DNA of 64,000 bases, taken from contig JAJFFV010000002.1 in assembly GCA_021776475.1 (NCBI GenBank), forward strand, positions 124,001 to 188,000, in the 5' to 3' direction. Position 1 is the stretch's first letter; each line of letters starts with the position of its first letter. Origin of the DNA: Parvularculaceae bacterium. GTDB lineage: Bacteria; Pseudomonadota; Alphaproteobacteria; Caulobacterales; Parvularculaceae. A program made the translations under genes and the position numbers. Under the pieces are notes generated by a model that saw only the letters and a list, made by a program, of their open reading frames with translations, had not been told where the DNA came from and searched no databases. Positions 43,506 through 52,829 of the stretch are shown piece after piece.

Positions 43506-44927
43506 ATGAAACGGTATTTAATCGTAGTGATTGCAGCGGCGGTGTCGTTTGGATCGGTGTATGCGCAAGATCAAGGCGAGCAACCGTCGCAGCGCGAGAT
43601 GATGCTCGCCGCAGGGTACAAGGCTATGTTCACGTGCTCCGCGATATTTAACGGCGGCAAGACGCTGGAACAGGTCGAGAACCATGAACTCGATCATATT
43701 TATACGGACTATGAATTAGCGATGGCGTTGTTGCCCGATGCGGTGATTGATAAAAAAACGGATTCCGTCAGTGTTGCCTATGGTGAAAGCATGCCGCCGC
43801 GGATTTCCAAGTGGCGGCGGAGTGTCGGCTGCGTGTCCTTGCCGCCGGGCAGCCGCCTTGACGACGCGCTTGTTGCCGAGACCGAGGACTACCTGATTTT
43901 TGGAGCCAAACATCGGGCCAAGAAATATGTGCCATGGCCGCAGGGCGACAGATTGCCTGATCAGGGCGTTGTTGATGCAGACAAGTTGGCTTCGTTGCAG
44001 GCGAGTGTCGATCGTGCTTTTTCAGGAGCTTACAAGGGCAGAACGACTGCGGTGGTTATCGTGCAGGACGGCAATATTACCCATGAGCGGTATATCGATG
44101 GGTTCGATATGTATACGTCTCAACGTACCTGGTCTGTGGCGAAGAGTGTTGCCGCAACGGTAATTGGTGCGGCGGTGCATCAAGACATTCTTGATCTGAA
44201 AGATTCGGCGGATCTCGAAGAGTGGTCGAGACCAGGAGACTTGCGACAAAAGATCACAATCGAAAACCTCTTGCACATGGCGAGCGGCCTCGACAGCGGT
44301 GAAGCTGGCAATCGCACCGACGATATCTATTTTGGCGGTGGGCTGGTTCAACAACATGCAACCAAGGGCGCATTGGAGGCAACTCCAGGTCGTCGTTGGA
44401 AATATGCCAACAACGACACAATGCTGGTGATGCGGGCGTTGCGGCATCGGATCGGGGACGACAAGGAATACCAGATTTTTCCGTTTCGAGAAGTGCTGCA
44501 CAAAATCGGCATGTATAAAACCAATCCCGAAACCGATTGGGGCGGCGATTATGTGATGTCGAGCCAGGTGTGGACGACGGCTCGGGATCTGGCGCGGCTG
44601 GGGATGTTGTATCTGAATGATGGTGTCTGGAATGGCGAGCGCATTCTGCCCGAAGGCTGGGCTGAATATGTGGCGACTCCAGCACCTTCGCAACCACCGT
44701 GCCGTACGCCGGATACAGGTTGCCGGGGATATGGCGCACAGTTTTGGCTTAGCAAGAATTATCCAGGCGTGCCGAATGATACGCTTGCGGCGCTTGGCAA
44801 TCGCGGGCAGTTCTTGTTTATCGTGCCGTCGCGCAATGTTGTAATTGTACGCCGGGGATATGACTGGCGCGGAAATTATTTCGATGGGCCAGCATTTGTT
44901 GCAGATGTGCTAGAGGCGCTGGAGTAA
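43506..44927 (+). CDS. Serine hydrolase, beta-lactamase/class C fold, secreted
   Basis: This 473-residue protein has a signal peptide (IVVIAAAVSFGSVYA). The catalytic SxxK is SVAK (Ser210, Lys213) and the YxN motif is YAN (Tyr300, Asn302); the third motif is probably NRGQF near residue 440 in place of KTG. An N-terminal domain of about 150 residues with two Cys (TCSAIFNGG and VGCVSLPPG) precedes the catalytic domain. Esterases of family VIII, D-aminopeptidases and class C beta-lactamases share this pattern, so the substrate is open. Gap to threonine synthase 19 bases. A long inverted repeat with a T run follows its stop. Confidence 0.88.
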   Translation: MKRYLIVVIAAAVSFGSVYAQDQGEQPSQREMMLAAGYKAMFTCSAIFNGGKTLEQVENHELDHIYTDYELAMALLPDAVIDKKTDSVSVAYGESMPPRISKWRRSVGCVSLPPGSRLDDALVAETEDYLIFGAKHRAKKYVPWPQGDRLPDQGVVDADKLASLQASVDRAFSGAYKGRTTAVVIVQDGNITHERYIDGFDMYTSQRTWSVAKSVAATVIGAAVHQDILDLKDSADLEEWSRPGDLRQKITIENLLHMASGLDSGEAGNRTDDIYFGGGLVQQHATKGALEATPGRRWKYANNDTMLVMRALRHRIGDDKEYQIFPFREVLHKIGMYKTNPETDWGGDYVMSSQVWTTARDLARLGMLYLNDGVWNGERILPEGWAEYVATPAPSQPPCRTPDTGCRGYGAQFWLSKNYPGVPNDTLAALGNRGQFLFIVPSRNVVIVRRGYDWRGNYFDGPAFVADVLEALE

Positions 44928-44932
44928 GATAG

Positions 44933-45004
44933 CTGATCTGGCAGCTGCCAAAATCCTCGCCATTCGAGACGGCCCTTCGGGCCTGCGCAAGATCAGGAGT
45001 TTTT
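44933..45004 (+). terminator. REP-like inverted repeat and probable terminator after the serine hydrolase gene
   Basis: CTGATCTGGC (44933-44942) pairs with GCAAGATCAG (44987-44996) with one mismatch, and inside it ggccc/gggcc with a TTC loop forms a tip. A run of five T follows at 45000-45004 on the plus strand, three bases after the stem. The centre (TTCGAGACGGCCCTTCGGGCC) is cut from a type of extragenic palindrome I know from many alphaproteobacteria, so it may be both a repeat copy and a terminator. Confidence 0.5.
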
Positions 45005-45069
45005 GCGAATGATCACCCTACACCAGAGCCGGCGCGAAGCGTCGTGTCGAAGGGGACTGAACCACCATC

Positions 45070-47406
45070 TCAAGGCCCTTTCCTTGCCCGGCGCTTGCGG
45101 TGGTAGGCGCCTTTTGGTTTTGAGGTGAGGGTTGATACGGTGCCTTCGGATTTGCTGATGCGGCCTTCGGACCCTTTGGAGATTGACCGTTCCACCTCTG
45201 ATTGTCGGGCAAGGGGGTCTGAGGCGATGGTTAGCTCGATATCCTGCAGGCGCTTGATTTCATCGCGCAGGCGTGCGGCTTCCTCGAATTCGAGATTAGC
45301 GGCGGCATCACGCATTTGTGTTTCCAGTGCGGCCAGGTGTTTCCTCAGATTGCCGCCAGGCTCAAACATTTCGCCGTCTTCGCCAAAGCCTTGCAGACCC
45401 TTGGTCAAATGCTGGCCGACGAACGAGGTGCCGGCCGCTGCCCGCTTGGCATCATCGCCGGAATTCATGGCGTCGGCAATTTTGGCTTTGACGGAGGTCG
45501 GCGTGATGCCGTTGGCCTTGTTGTGGGCGATCTGCTTTTCGCGGCGGCGGCTGGTTTCGGCGATGGCCCTTTCCATCGAGCCGGTGATACCGTCTGCATA
45601 AAGAATGACCCGGCCTTCGACGTGACGAGCGGCACGGCCGATGGTCTGAACGAGGGCCGTTTCGGAGCGCAGGAATCCCTCCTTGTCAGCGTCGAGAATG
45701 GCAACAAGCTGACATTCCGGAATGTCGAGACCTTCCCGGAGCAAATTGATACCAACCAGCACATCAAATGTGCCCAGGCGCAGGTCGCGAATGATCTCGA
45801 TTCGCTCCAGCGTGTCGATGTCAGAGTGCATATAACGCACGCGCACGCCTTGATCATGCATGTATTCCGTCAGGTCTTCGGCCATCCGTTTGGTCAAGGT
45901 GGTGACGAGAACTCGGCCCCCCAGCTTGGCGACTTTTTTACACTCGTCGATGACATCATCGACCTGGCTGGCACCATCTTTGGACACCGGCCTGATCTCG
46001 ACCGGTGGATCGATGAGCCCGGTCGGGCGGATTACCTGCTCGGTGAATACACCACTGCTGCGATCCAGTTCCCACGGCCCGGGCGTAGCTGACACGTGTA
46101 GGGTCTGCGGGCGCATGGCATCCCATTCTTCGAATTTGAGGGGCCGATTATCCATGCAGGAGGGCAGCCGGAAGCCAAATTCTGCGAGCGTCCTTTTGCG
46201 GGCAAAGTCACCACGGAACATAGCGCCGATCTGCGGCACTGTGACGTGGCTTTCGTCGACAAAGATCAGAGCGTTGTCAGGCAGATATTCAAACAGCGTT
46301 GGCGGTGGCTCGCCCGGTTTGCGGCCAGTTAGGTAACGCGAATAGTTTTCGATACCAGCGCACGAGCCGGTAGCGGCCATCATTTCAAGATCAAACTGCA
46401 CGCGCTGTTCGATCCGCTGGGCTTCAATCAGTTTTCCTTCTTCGCGCAGGATCGGCAAGGTCCGGTTCAACTCCAGCTTGATGCCTTCAATTGCCTGATT
46501 GAGCGTCGGGCGCGGCGTCACGTAATGTGAGTTGGCGAACATGCGGATTTCTTCGAGATCGTCTGTCTTTTGACCGGTGAGTGGGTCGAACTCGGTGATT
46601 GCCTCGATCTCGTCGCCGAATTGCGAGACACGCCAGGCCCGGTCCTCGTAGTGGGCAGGGAAAATCTCGATGACATCGCCGCGCGCCCGGAATGAGCCGC
46701 GGGCGAAGGCCAAGTCGTTGCGCTTGTATTGCAGGGCGACGAGATCGGCGAGCAGCTTCTTGCGTTCAATGATCTGGCCGACTTGCAATTCGAAGGTCAT
46801 GGCGGTGTAGGTTTCAACCGAGCCGATGCCATAAATGCAGGAGACCGAGGCGACAATGATTACGTCGTCGCGTTCCAGAAGCGAGCGCGTTGCCGAGTGG
46901 CGCATACGGTCTATCTGCTCGTTGATCGAACTTTCTTTCTCGATATAGGTGTCCGTGCGCGGAACATAGGCTTCCGGCTGATAGTAGTCATAATAGGAGA
47001 CAAAATATTCAACGGCGTTATTGGGGAAGAAGCTTTTGAATTCCGAATAAAGCTGGGCTGCGAGGGTTTTGTTGTGGGCGAGCACGAGGGCCGGGCGCTG
47101 GCAGGCTTCGATCACCTTGGCCATGGTATAGGTCTTACCCGAGCCAGTGACACCGAGCAGCACCTGGTCCTGCTCTGCCTCGTTGATACCAGCAGTCAGC
47201 TCCGCAATGGCAGCAGGCTGGTCGCCAGCGGGTTCATAGTCCGAGACGACTTCCAGCCGGATGCCGCCGCGGGTTTTCTCCGGCCGGTCAGGCCGGTGCG
47301 GCGCCCAGGCGGGTGCGGCCATGCGATCATGATACGAGTGGATCGCTTCGGAAAAACCGGTGCCTTCGGGCAGCGTTTCGTCGTATTTTGGGTCGGAATC
47401 AGTCAT
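45070..47406 (-). CDS. uvrB: Excinuclease ABC subunit B
   Basis: Damage-recognition helicase subunit of nucleotide excision repair. The 778-residue product is longer than E. coli UvrB (673) because of extra residues at both ends. It has P-loop GVTGSGKT (85-92), the beta-hairpin region [12 protein letters not shown] (about 138-149), DESHVTVPQ, helicase motif [16 protein letters not shown] and a C-terminal UvrC-binding UVR motif [13 protein letters not shown]. About 60 basic, low-complexity residues follow the UVR motif. A LexA-like half-match overlaps the translation start. The ATG 47406 is chosen over an upstream GTG. Confidence 0.96.
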   Translation of the reverse strand: MTDSDPKYDETLPEGTGFSEAIHSYHDRMAAPAWAPHRPDRPEKTRGGIRLEVVSDYEPAGDQPAAIAELTAGINEAEQDQVLLGVTGSGKTYTMAKVIEACQRPALVLAHNKTLAAQLYSEFKSFFPNNAVEYFVSYYDYYQPEAYVPRTDTYIEKESSINEQIDRMRHSATRSLLERDDVIIVASVSCIYGIGSVETYTAMTFELQVGQIIERKKLLADLVALQYKRNDLAFARGSFRARGDVIEIFPAHYEDRAWRVSQFGDEIEAITEFDPLTGQKTDDLEEIRMFANSHYVTPRPTLNQAIEGIKLELNRTLPILREEGKLIEAQRIEQRVQFDLEMMAATGSCAGIENYSRYLTGRKPGEPPPTLFEYLPDNALIFVDESHVTVPQIGAMFRGDFARKRTLAEFGFRLPSCMDNRPLKFEEWDAMRPQTLHVSATPGPWELDRSSGVFTEQVIRPTGLIDPPVEIRPVSKDGASQVDDVIDECKKVAKLGGRVLVTTLTKRMAEDLTEYMHDQGVRVRYMHSDIDTLERIEIIRDLRLGTFDVLVGINLLREGLDIPECQLVAILDADKEGFLRSETALVQTIGRAARHVEGRVILYADGITGSMERAIAETSRRREKQIAHNKANGITPTSVKAKIADAMNSGDDAKRAAAGTSFVGQHLTKGLQGFGEDGEMFEPGGNLRKHLAALETQMRDAAANLEFEEAARLRDEIKRLQDIELTIASDPLARQSEVERSISKGSEGRISKSEGTVSTLTSKPKGAYHRKRRARKGP

Positions 47407-47407
47407 C

Positions 47408-47422
47408 GGACATATGTAGAAC
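47408..47422. promoter_or_regulatory. Weak LexA-like box at the uvrB start
   Basis: GGAC, seven bases, GAAC differs by one base from the alphaproteobacterial SOS box (GAAC-N7-GAAC). It ends 2 bases before the uvrB ATG on the minus strand, which is closer to the start than usual, so a chance match is quite possible. Confidence 0.25.
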
Positions 47423-47550
47423 ACCCGCTCGTTTGGTCAAGCGCCGGTATGTTCCCTCGTGCGGCTGGCTGACGCGGCGTTGCTAGGTCCGCTCTGGCCT
47501 TAAGCGCCTGAAGGGTAGACGATACAAAGCCAACTACTTCGATACTGAAT

Positions 47551-47595
47551 CCGAATTCTGGATTTCAGGCCCGAGGAATGACGGAAAAGACCGTC
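47551..47595. repeat. Degenerate extragenic palindromic repeat between uvrB and hybrid kinase
   Basis: Read on the minus strand, the stretch has the pattern CCGTCATTCCTCGGG, then AATCCAGAATTC, that resembles the widespread CGTCATTCCCG...AATCCAG intergenic repeat of alphaproteobacteria. Next to it GACGG/CCGTC with a 6-base loop (47580-47595) makes a small hairpin. I see only one copy in the window, so its repeat nature rests on memory of other genomes. Confidence 0.4.
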
Positions 47596-47707
47596 CTTAT
47601 CCGGTAAGTTCCCAACTGATCGAAATTGACTAAGATGTAGCAGATGATTACTGGCGCAACATCAGTGGTGTGAAACCTCTTGGCTGAGACCGGCACCCAA
47701 GAACTGC

Positions 47708-49993
47708 TTACCCCGCTTTGCGCAGAATCTTCTTCGCGCGTGCGCTTGCCATCGCTTCCGTCAGGGCTTTCTCCAGATTATCAGGATTGAGCGGTTTTGG
47801 AATGAAGCCTGTCATGCCGGCAGCTAGATATTGTTCGCGGTCACCTTCCATGCAATTGGCGGTAACGGCGATGATCGGAATGTTGGCCTTGGGACCAGCA
47901 AAGGCGCGAATTTTTTTGGTTGCCTGTAAGCCATCCATTACCGGCATCTGAACATCCATAAGCACGAGATCGAAGTCGCTTTGATGCACAGCAGTAACCG
48001 CTTCGGCGCCGTTTTCAACGATTGCGATATTGTGACCAGCTGCGGTGACGAACGCCGTGACAACCTGCTGGTTGACGGGGTTGTCTTCGGCAGCAAGGAT
48101 ACTCAGTGGCCGTGGTTTTTCCAATTCAACCGGCGTTTGTTCGGATTTAGTTGCAGACCCCGCTGCTGCTGTTTTCTTGTCTTTGGTGACTTGCGCGACG
48201 GGACGCTTTGGTGCTTTTGCAGGTTTGGTCAACACCGTGAACCAGAAAGTACTGCCGAACCCTTCCGTACTCTTCAGGCCGATTTCACCGCCCATCAATT
48301 CAACCAGTTGTCGGCAGATTGACAGGCCGAGGCCTGTGCCACCGAACTTGCGGGTGATGGTTGCGTCAGCTTGTGCGAAGCGCTCGAATATTCTTGCCTG
48401 GGCGCCGCCGGAAATGCCGATACCAGTGTCCTTGACTTCGACCCGTAAAATGCCGAGCGCGTCGGTCCCCTTGTATCGGACGTTCACCTCGACCTGGCCT
48501 TCTTCCGTAAATTTGATGGCGTTGCCAACAAGATTGATCAGAATTTGGCGGATGCGCATCGCATCGCCTGTGATCCAATCGGGAACTCTTCCGTGTACAG
48601 AACACCGTAGCTCGACGGACTTGGCGCGAGCCTGCATGGACAGCAACGATAACACGTCTTTTGTTATTCGTGCCGGGCTGAATGGGACGTCTTCGAGCTC
48701 GAGTTGGCCACGTTCTAATTTGGAAAAATCAAGGATTTCATTCAGTATTTTCAACAGATCTTTGGCGGATTCCGTGGCGGTCGTCGCCTGATTTCGCTGT
48801 TTCTCATTGAGATCTGAATTGCTCAGCAATTGCAGCATACCCAACACACCGTTCATTGGGGTACGGAGCTCATGACTCATCGTCGCCAGGAACTGACCCT
48901 TGGCAATCGTTGCCGATTCGGCATCACGCCGACGCAGATCGAGTCCGTAACGCTGAGCATTCACCAGTCGAAGCAAGGGCCAAAACAGCCCAAGGGCCAA
49001 GCCGAGAAAAACAACCGGCCCCAACATCATTCGGTACAATTGGCCGGTCTTTTGAACTTCACGCAGATTATCTTCTGTCGCCTGAAACGCATCAACGGCG
49101 CTCTCCATCGCCGGCTGGAAAGCGTAAGTCGCACGCTGTAAATCGGCGACGAGGTCCGATCGGGTAGGCTCATCCTCCGTTGTTAGAACAGATGACGCGA
49201 GGCCTAGATATTTGTTCCGCAAATCGACGAGCACCGGGTTCCCAGGGAGAAAGGCGCGATCCCTTGCATTGAGGTTATTGCTGTCCGCATATCTTGTGAC
49301 CAACAGGTCCAGTATAATAGCTTGTTCGCGGGCCCTGGCTATTGCCTGTTCAAGGTTGCGCCGGTCTGCCTGATCAGGCGAAAGAGCAAAGCGGTTGACC
49401 CGTTGGCTCAACAACCATTGACGCCCAGCAAGGTCAATGATTTCAGCAGTGTTGCCGGTTTTTTGCCAGCTTATCTGTTGATTTACCGACGCCAGGAAAG
49501 GAACGCTTGCTGCGCAACAGGCAGCAAAAACCACACCTACCAGTAGCGTACGATCAGATTTGGCGGACCTAATTTTACGGCTTTCGCCGTAATTCATGGT
49601 GCGGCGGTCAAGGGATATCAACCAATATGAGACGGCGCCCACGATCACTGCCAAAACACCGGCGTCCGCCAGTGCGGCACCTTCTACGCCCAGCATTGCA
49701 ACGGTTTCATTGGTCAGCGGATACATCACAGCTTCGAACGAAAATGTTACATGGGCGACGATGAGAGCCAGGGTTTTGTGGGCCTTTGGGATGCGGCTGT
49801 TGGTGGCGACGTGATCCATCCAGCTTATCAGCCCTAGGAACATCAAGCCGCTAACACCGGCGAGCACCAGCGCGTTGATGATGTCAACAAACGGGGTTGC
49901 CGCCGGCATTGTCGATGTTAACACAGGCAAGACAGAGAGCTCGGTGCCAATAATCGCCATCGCTATCGCTGTACTGATTAATAATGATCGCAT
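47708..49993 (-). CDS. Hybrid sensor histidine kinase/response regulator with PilJ-like sensor
   Basis: This 761-residue protein starts with about four transmembrane helices (1-130), a fifth (about 149-168), then a periplasmic helical domain with DLAGRQWLLSQRVN (188-201), the pattern of PilJ/NarX-type sensors, and another helix (about 322-342). The kinase core follows: H-box FLATMSHELRTPM with His374, N-box NLVGNAIKF, DTGIGIS and FGGTGLGLSIC. After an Ala/Lys-rich linker the receiver has Asp680 (DLVLMDVQMPVMDG). It therefore passes phosphate to an internal receiver and probably to a separate Hpt protein not seen here. Start ATG 49993; the frame runs 8 codons upstream from a TTG. Confidence 0.92.
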   Translation of the reverse strand: MRSLLISTAIAMAIIGTELSVLPVLTSTMPAATPFVDIINALVLAGVSGLMFLGLISWMDHVATNSRIPKAHKTLALIVAHVTFSFEAVMYPLTNETVAMLGVEGAALADAGVLAVIVGAVSYWLISLDRRTMNYGESRKIRSAKSDRTLLVGVVFAACCAASVPFLASVNQQISWQKTGNTAEIIDLAGRQWLLSQRVNRFALSPDQADRRNLEQAIARAREQAIILDLLVTRYADSNNLNARDRAFLPGNPVLVDLRNKYLGLASSVLTTEDEPTRSDLVADLQRATYAFQPAMESAVDAFQATEDNLREVQKTGQLYRMMLGPVVFLGLALGLFWPLLRLVNAQRYGLDLRRRDAESATIAKGQFLATMSHELRTPMNGVLGMLQLLSNSDLNEKQRNQATTATESAKDLLKILNEILDFSKLERGQLELEDVPFSPARITKDVLSLLSMQARAKSVELRCSVHGRVPDWITGDAMRIRQILINLVGNAIKFTEEGQVEVNVRYKGTDALGILRVEVKDTGIGISGGAQARIFERFAQADATITRKFGGTGLGLSICRQLVELMGGEIGLKSTEGFGSTFWFTVLTKPAKAPKRPVAQVTKDKKTAAAGSATKSEQTPVELEKPRPLSILAAEDNPVNQQVVTAFVTAAGHNIAIVENGAEAVTAVHQSDFDLVLMDVQMPVMDGLQATKKIRAFAGPKANIPIIAVTANCMEGDREQYLAAGMTGFIPKPLNPDNLEKALTEAMASARAKKILRKAG

Positions 49994-50101
49994 TTCGTGA
50001 GCACCGCCAAATACCAACCCGTATGGTTTTTGATAGCAAAAATGGATTACGAAACGGTGATTAGGGTGTTAGCGAACCCTTAAGGTTAACGCGGAGTTAA
50101 G

Positions 50102-50133
50102 AGCTGTATTGAGTGGAAGCTGTATTGAGTGGA
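50102..50133. repeat. Two tandem copies of a 16-base unit upstream of hybrid kinase
   Basis: AGCTGTATTGAGTGGA occurs twice without spacer (50102-50117 and 50118-50133), about 110 bases upstream of the kinase start. Exact identity points to a recent duplication. It may be neutral, or a duplicated protein-binding site. Confidence 0.5.
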
Positions 50134-50253
50134 AAGTGACAATTATAGATTTATGCGCACGTGATCAATGATTAGCGGTTTTTTCACCCCTCCAACTGGT
50201 TTCCTCGCACGCGTTTGCTGATTATCTCAGTTTTTTCAAAATATGAGCATTTA

Positions 50254-51036
50254 TCAGGCGGCAGACTTTTTCGGTGTTGCCGGGTAGAGAAGCCGGGCGG
50301 CTTTTGGCACTTCAAACGGTTGCCAGGCACCGTCTTCCTGTGCCAGCCGGTCTGCGATGGCGTAAATGACCAACGGATTGACGCCGAGGCCAAAATGGCT
50401 GGCTGGTACTTCGATATTTTCGGTCAGTGGCGCGGCATCCTGGATCGAGCCTTCCCAGGCAACGATACCGTCTGATTTGCTGTAAATGGAAGTTGTTGGG
50501 ACCGGCGGGGCTTCGCCTGATTTGGCAAATCGTTCCACGTATTCACCCTCGGGCGGGCCATTGATGGCATCAAACACAGCGCGTACACCCGGCGCGGAGT
50601 AGCCGTGGCCGGCCACAATCGGGCTGCCGAGGGAAATAACCGACCGGATCATATCTGGATGAAACTTTGCGATTTCTCGCGCGAACAAACCGCCAAGGCT
50701 CCAGCCTACAATGGAAATGCCACGGCCTTCTTTTTCGTAAATATCGGTGATCAAAGCGCTCATTTCTTCTTCGCGCTGTTTATTGAGTTTCAAATTTCGG
50801 CCGAGCTTCCAGCCGTAGGTGCTGTAGCCAAGATCCTTCAGCACACCGCGCATAGGCCGGGTTGAGGCATCGCTGGCCATGAAGCCAGGCAGAACCAATA
50901 CTGGGTGTCCATCGCCCTTGGGAAACTTCTTCATCAGAAGTCGCAGGGCGAGAAAGGAATTCAACTCGAATATGGCTCGCCATTCTGTCAGTGTGAGGAG
51001 GAGAGAAGGTGGTTTGCGTACTGCCGACTGACCCAT
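50254..51036 (-). CDS. Alpha/beta hydrolase, lipase-like
   Basis: This is a 260-residue hydrolase without a signal peptide. The oxyanion-hole region is VLVLPGFMASDASTRPM, the nucleophile elbow GWSLGG gives Ser113, the acid lies in YSKSDGIVAWEG and the His in PASHFGLGVNP. This pattern fits the PGAP1/lipase class that works on acyl glycerols or wax esters. The gene lies 125 bases downstream of the wax ester synthase gene on the same strand, which supports a role in neutral lipid turnover (inference). ATG 51036 (MGQSAVRKPP) is chosen; the frame extends 16 codons upstream. Confidence 0.85.
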   Translation of the reverse strand: MGQSAVRKPPSLLLTLTEWRAIFELNSFLALRLLMKKFPKGDGHPVLVLPGFMASDASTRPMRGVLKDLGYSTYGWKLGRNLKLNKQREEEMSALITDIYEKEGRGISIVGWSLGGLFAREIAKFHPDMIRSVISLGSPIVAGHGYSAPGVRAVFDAINGPPEGEYVERFAKSGEAPPVPTTSIYSKSDGIVAWEGSIQDAAPLTENIEVPASHFGLGVNPLVIYAIADRLAQEDGAWQPFEVPKAARLLYPATPKKSAA

Positions 51037-51161
51037 TTCAATTCTCCCTACTGTACAAATGCCGGCTAATACCGATCTGAGCACGTATTGTTATCCGTAA
51101 CGCTGTTTCATGCAACTCCACAGCACAGCGCGCAAACAGATATTGTGCACTGCACAATGAG

Positions 51162-52706
51162 CTATACTGCCGGTGTTTCGGTGTTGGCGGCGACTTTTAC
51201 TTTTGCTTTCCGGATTGTCGTCGATTTCTTGGAAGGCTTGCGCATTTTGGATTTCTTTTTGCTGGGTGCTTCCACATCCGACGCTTCAACGCCGCTTGTT
51301 GCTTCCAACAATTCCTCAAATGATTCCTGCATACATTCCGCATAGAAGCCGGGATCAGGCAGCGCGTTGCGACACGCGGTAAAGCACACGGTGACCTTGT
51401 CGACATAGGAATGAATCACATGCCCAAGCGCCATCCCATCGAGCAGGCAAAGATTGCCGAACATGTTCACCATTCTCGCGCCCGCGGAATAAATCGGAAT
51501 AGGGGGGCCGGGCACGTTGGTGACAACGGTATTGAACACAGGTTTCATGCGATTTGCGATACCAAGTTCCGTGTACAGCCTTGAACCGAGGCCTAGAAAA
51601 AGCGCCGGTGTGACCTTACTCATGTCGGCCATTTGTCGCGCGCCGAGAGCATTGGTCAGATTTTTCGACTTAACGGTTTCCTCATGCACGTATTTGAATC
51701 GATCAGCCGCACTTTCGAGATGAGTCCCCAAAGGCGCAACCATCGCAGAGACCTGGTTGCCTTGTGTGTTTTTCTCACTCTCGTCCCGAACAGATATCGG
51801 TGCCATGGCTACGAGTGTGTCCGTACCAAGCTCGCCCTTGGCGCCCAGATATTTTCGTAGGGCGCCGCCGACTATGGCGAGCATGACGTCGTTGACTTTG
51901 GAGCCCTCTGACAGGACACGGATTTGTTTGATACTCGTTAAATCAAACGTACAGGCATCAATTGTCCGATGTGCCGACACGGAGCCGTTAAACCGGGTCC
52001 GGGGCGCTTTGATCACTGCCTCAAAATCAAACTCACCTTTGACGAAACTCTTCGATGCCTTGTAAAGACCCGGGATTGAGTTACGCGCTGCATTAAACTG
52101 ACGCAGCGGATTGGTCCAGGCGCGGACATACCCTTTGGCAAACAGACCGAGCTGGTTCGGCATATTGTCCGGTTTCCACTCATCCGGATGATCCGGGGGT
52201 GGCGTGTCCGGTGCAAGCGTATTGAGGGCCTGCATCAGCTCGACGCCAGAAACTCCGTCGATGCCGGCGTGATGCACTTTCGAGAGCATCGCATAGGACC
52301 CTTTTGGCACACCTTTGACATTATCGAGGCCTTCGACGATCATCAGTTCCCATGGTGGTCGATTAAGATCCAGTGGACGGGAGAACACACGTGCTGCCTG
52401 GATACACAATTGCCGCCAGTCGCCAGGCTTCGGCAGAGCGATGTGGCGAACGTGATATTCGAGGTCGAAGTCTGGGTCTTCAATCCAGTAGGGATAGTCG
52501 ATCCCGAAGGGCACTTTCACCATGCGCTGACGCATCGACGGGGCAAGGCTGATCCGGCTTTCAATGAAGCTGAGAATATCTTTGAAGCGTACAAAGCCAC
52601 CCGGTGCGGTGGACGGATCGTATATGATAATTGAGCCGACATGCAGCGGCGCATTGGCCCGCTCAAGCGCGACAAAGGTGGCGTCGAGACCTTGCATTTG
52701 TTTCAT
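51162..52706 (-). CDS. Wax ester synthase / diacylglycerol acyltransferase (WS/DGAT)
   Basis: Joins acyl-CoA with fatty alcohols or diacylglycerol to make wax esters or triacylglycerol. The 514-residue product has the start MKQMQGLDATFVALE, PPWE (117-120), the catalytic HHxxxDG motif as HHAGIDG (145-151) and the second conserved region NVPGPPIPIYSAGARM near residue 405. The C-terminal 50 residues are Lys/Ser/Thr-rich and not part of the fold. Start ATG 52706. The neighbouring lipase-like hydrolase downstream suggests a storage and mobilisation pair. Confidence 0.93.
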   Translation of the reverse strand: MKQMQGLDATFVALERANAPLHVGSIIIYDPSTAPGGFVRFKDILSFIESRISLAPSMRQRMVKVPFGIDYPYWIEDPDFDLEYHVRHIALPKPGDWRQLCIQAARVFSRPLDLNRPPWELMIVEGLDNVKGVPKGSYAMLSKVHHAGIDGVSGVELMQALNTLAPDTPPPDHPDEWKPDNMPNQLGLFAKGYVRAWTNPLRQFNAARNSIPGLYKASKSFVKGEFDFEAVIKAPRTRFNGSVSAHRTIDACTFDLTSIKQIRVLSEGSKVNDVMLAIVGGALRKYLGAKGELGTDTLVAMAPISVRDESEKNTQGNQVSAMVAPLGTHLESAADRFKYVHEETVKSKNLTNALGARQMADMSKVTPALFLGLGSRLYTELGIANRMKPVFNTVVTNVPGPPIPIYSAGARMVNMFGNLCLLDGMALGHVIHSYVDKVTVCFTACRNALPDPGFYAECMQESFEELLEATSGVEASDVEAPSKKKSKMRKPSKKSTTIRKAKVKVAANTETPAV

Positions 52707-52829
52707 TCGTGTGTCCCCGAATTTGCTTTATTTTCCAAGAACATAAGGGATAAACGGGCCGGAGACAATGGACCGGCGCATTGCACCTGTGCGGTGTTTG
52801 CTGAGGTGCCTGACAAGCGCTAGCTGAAC

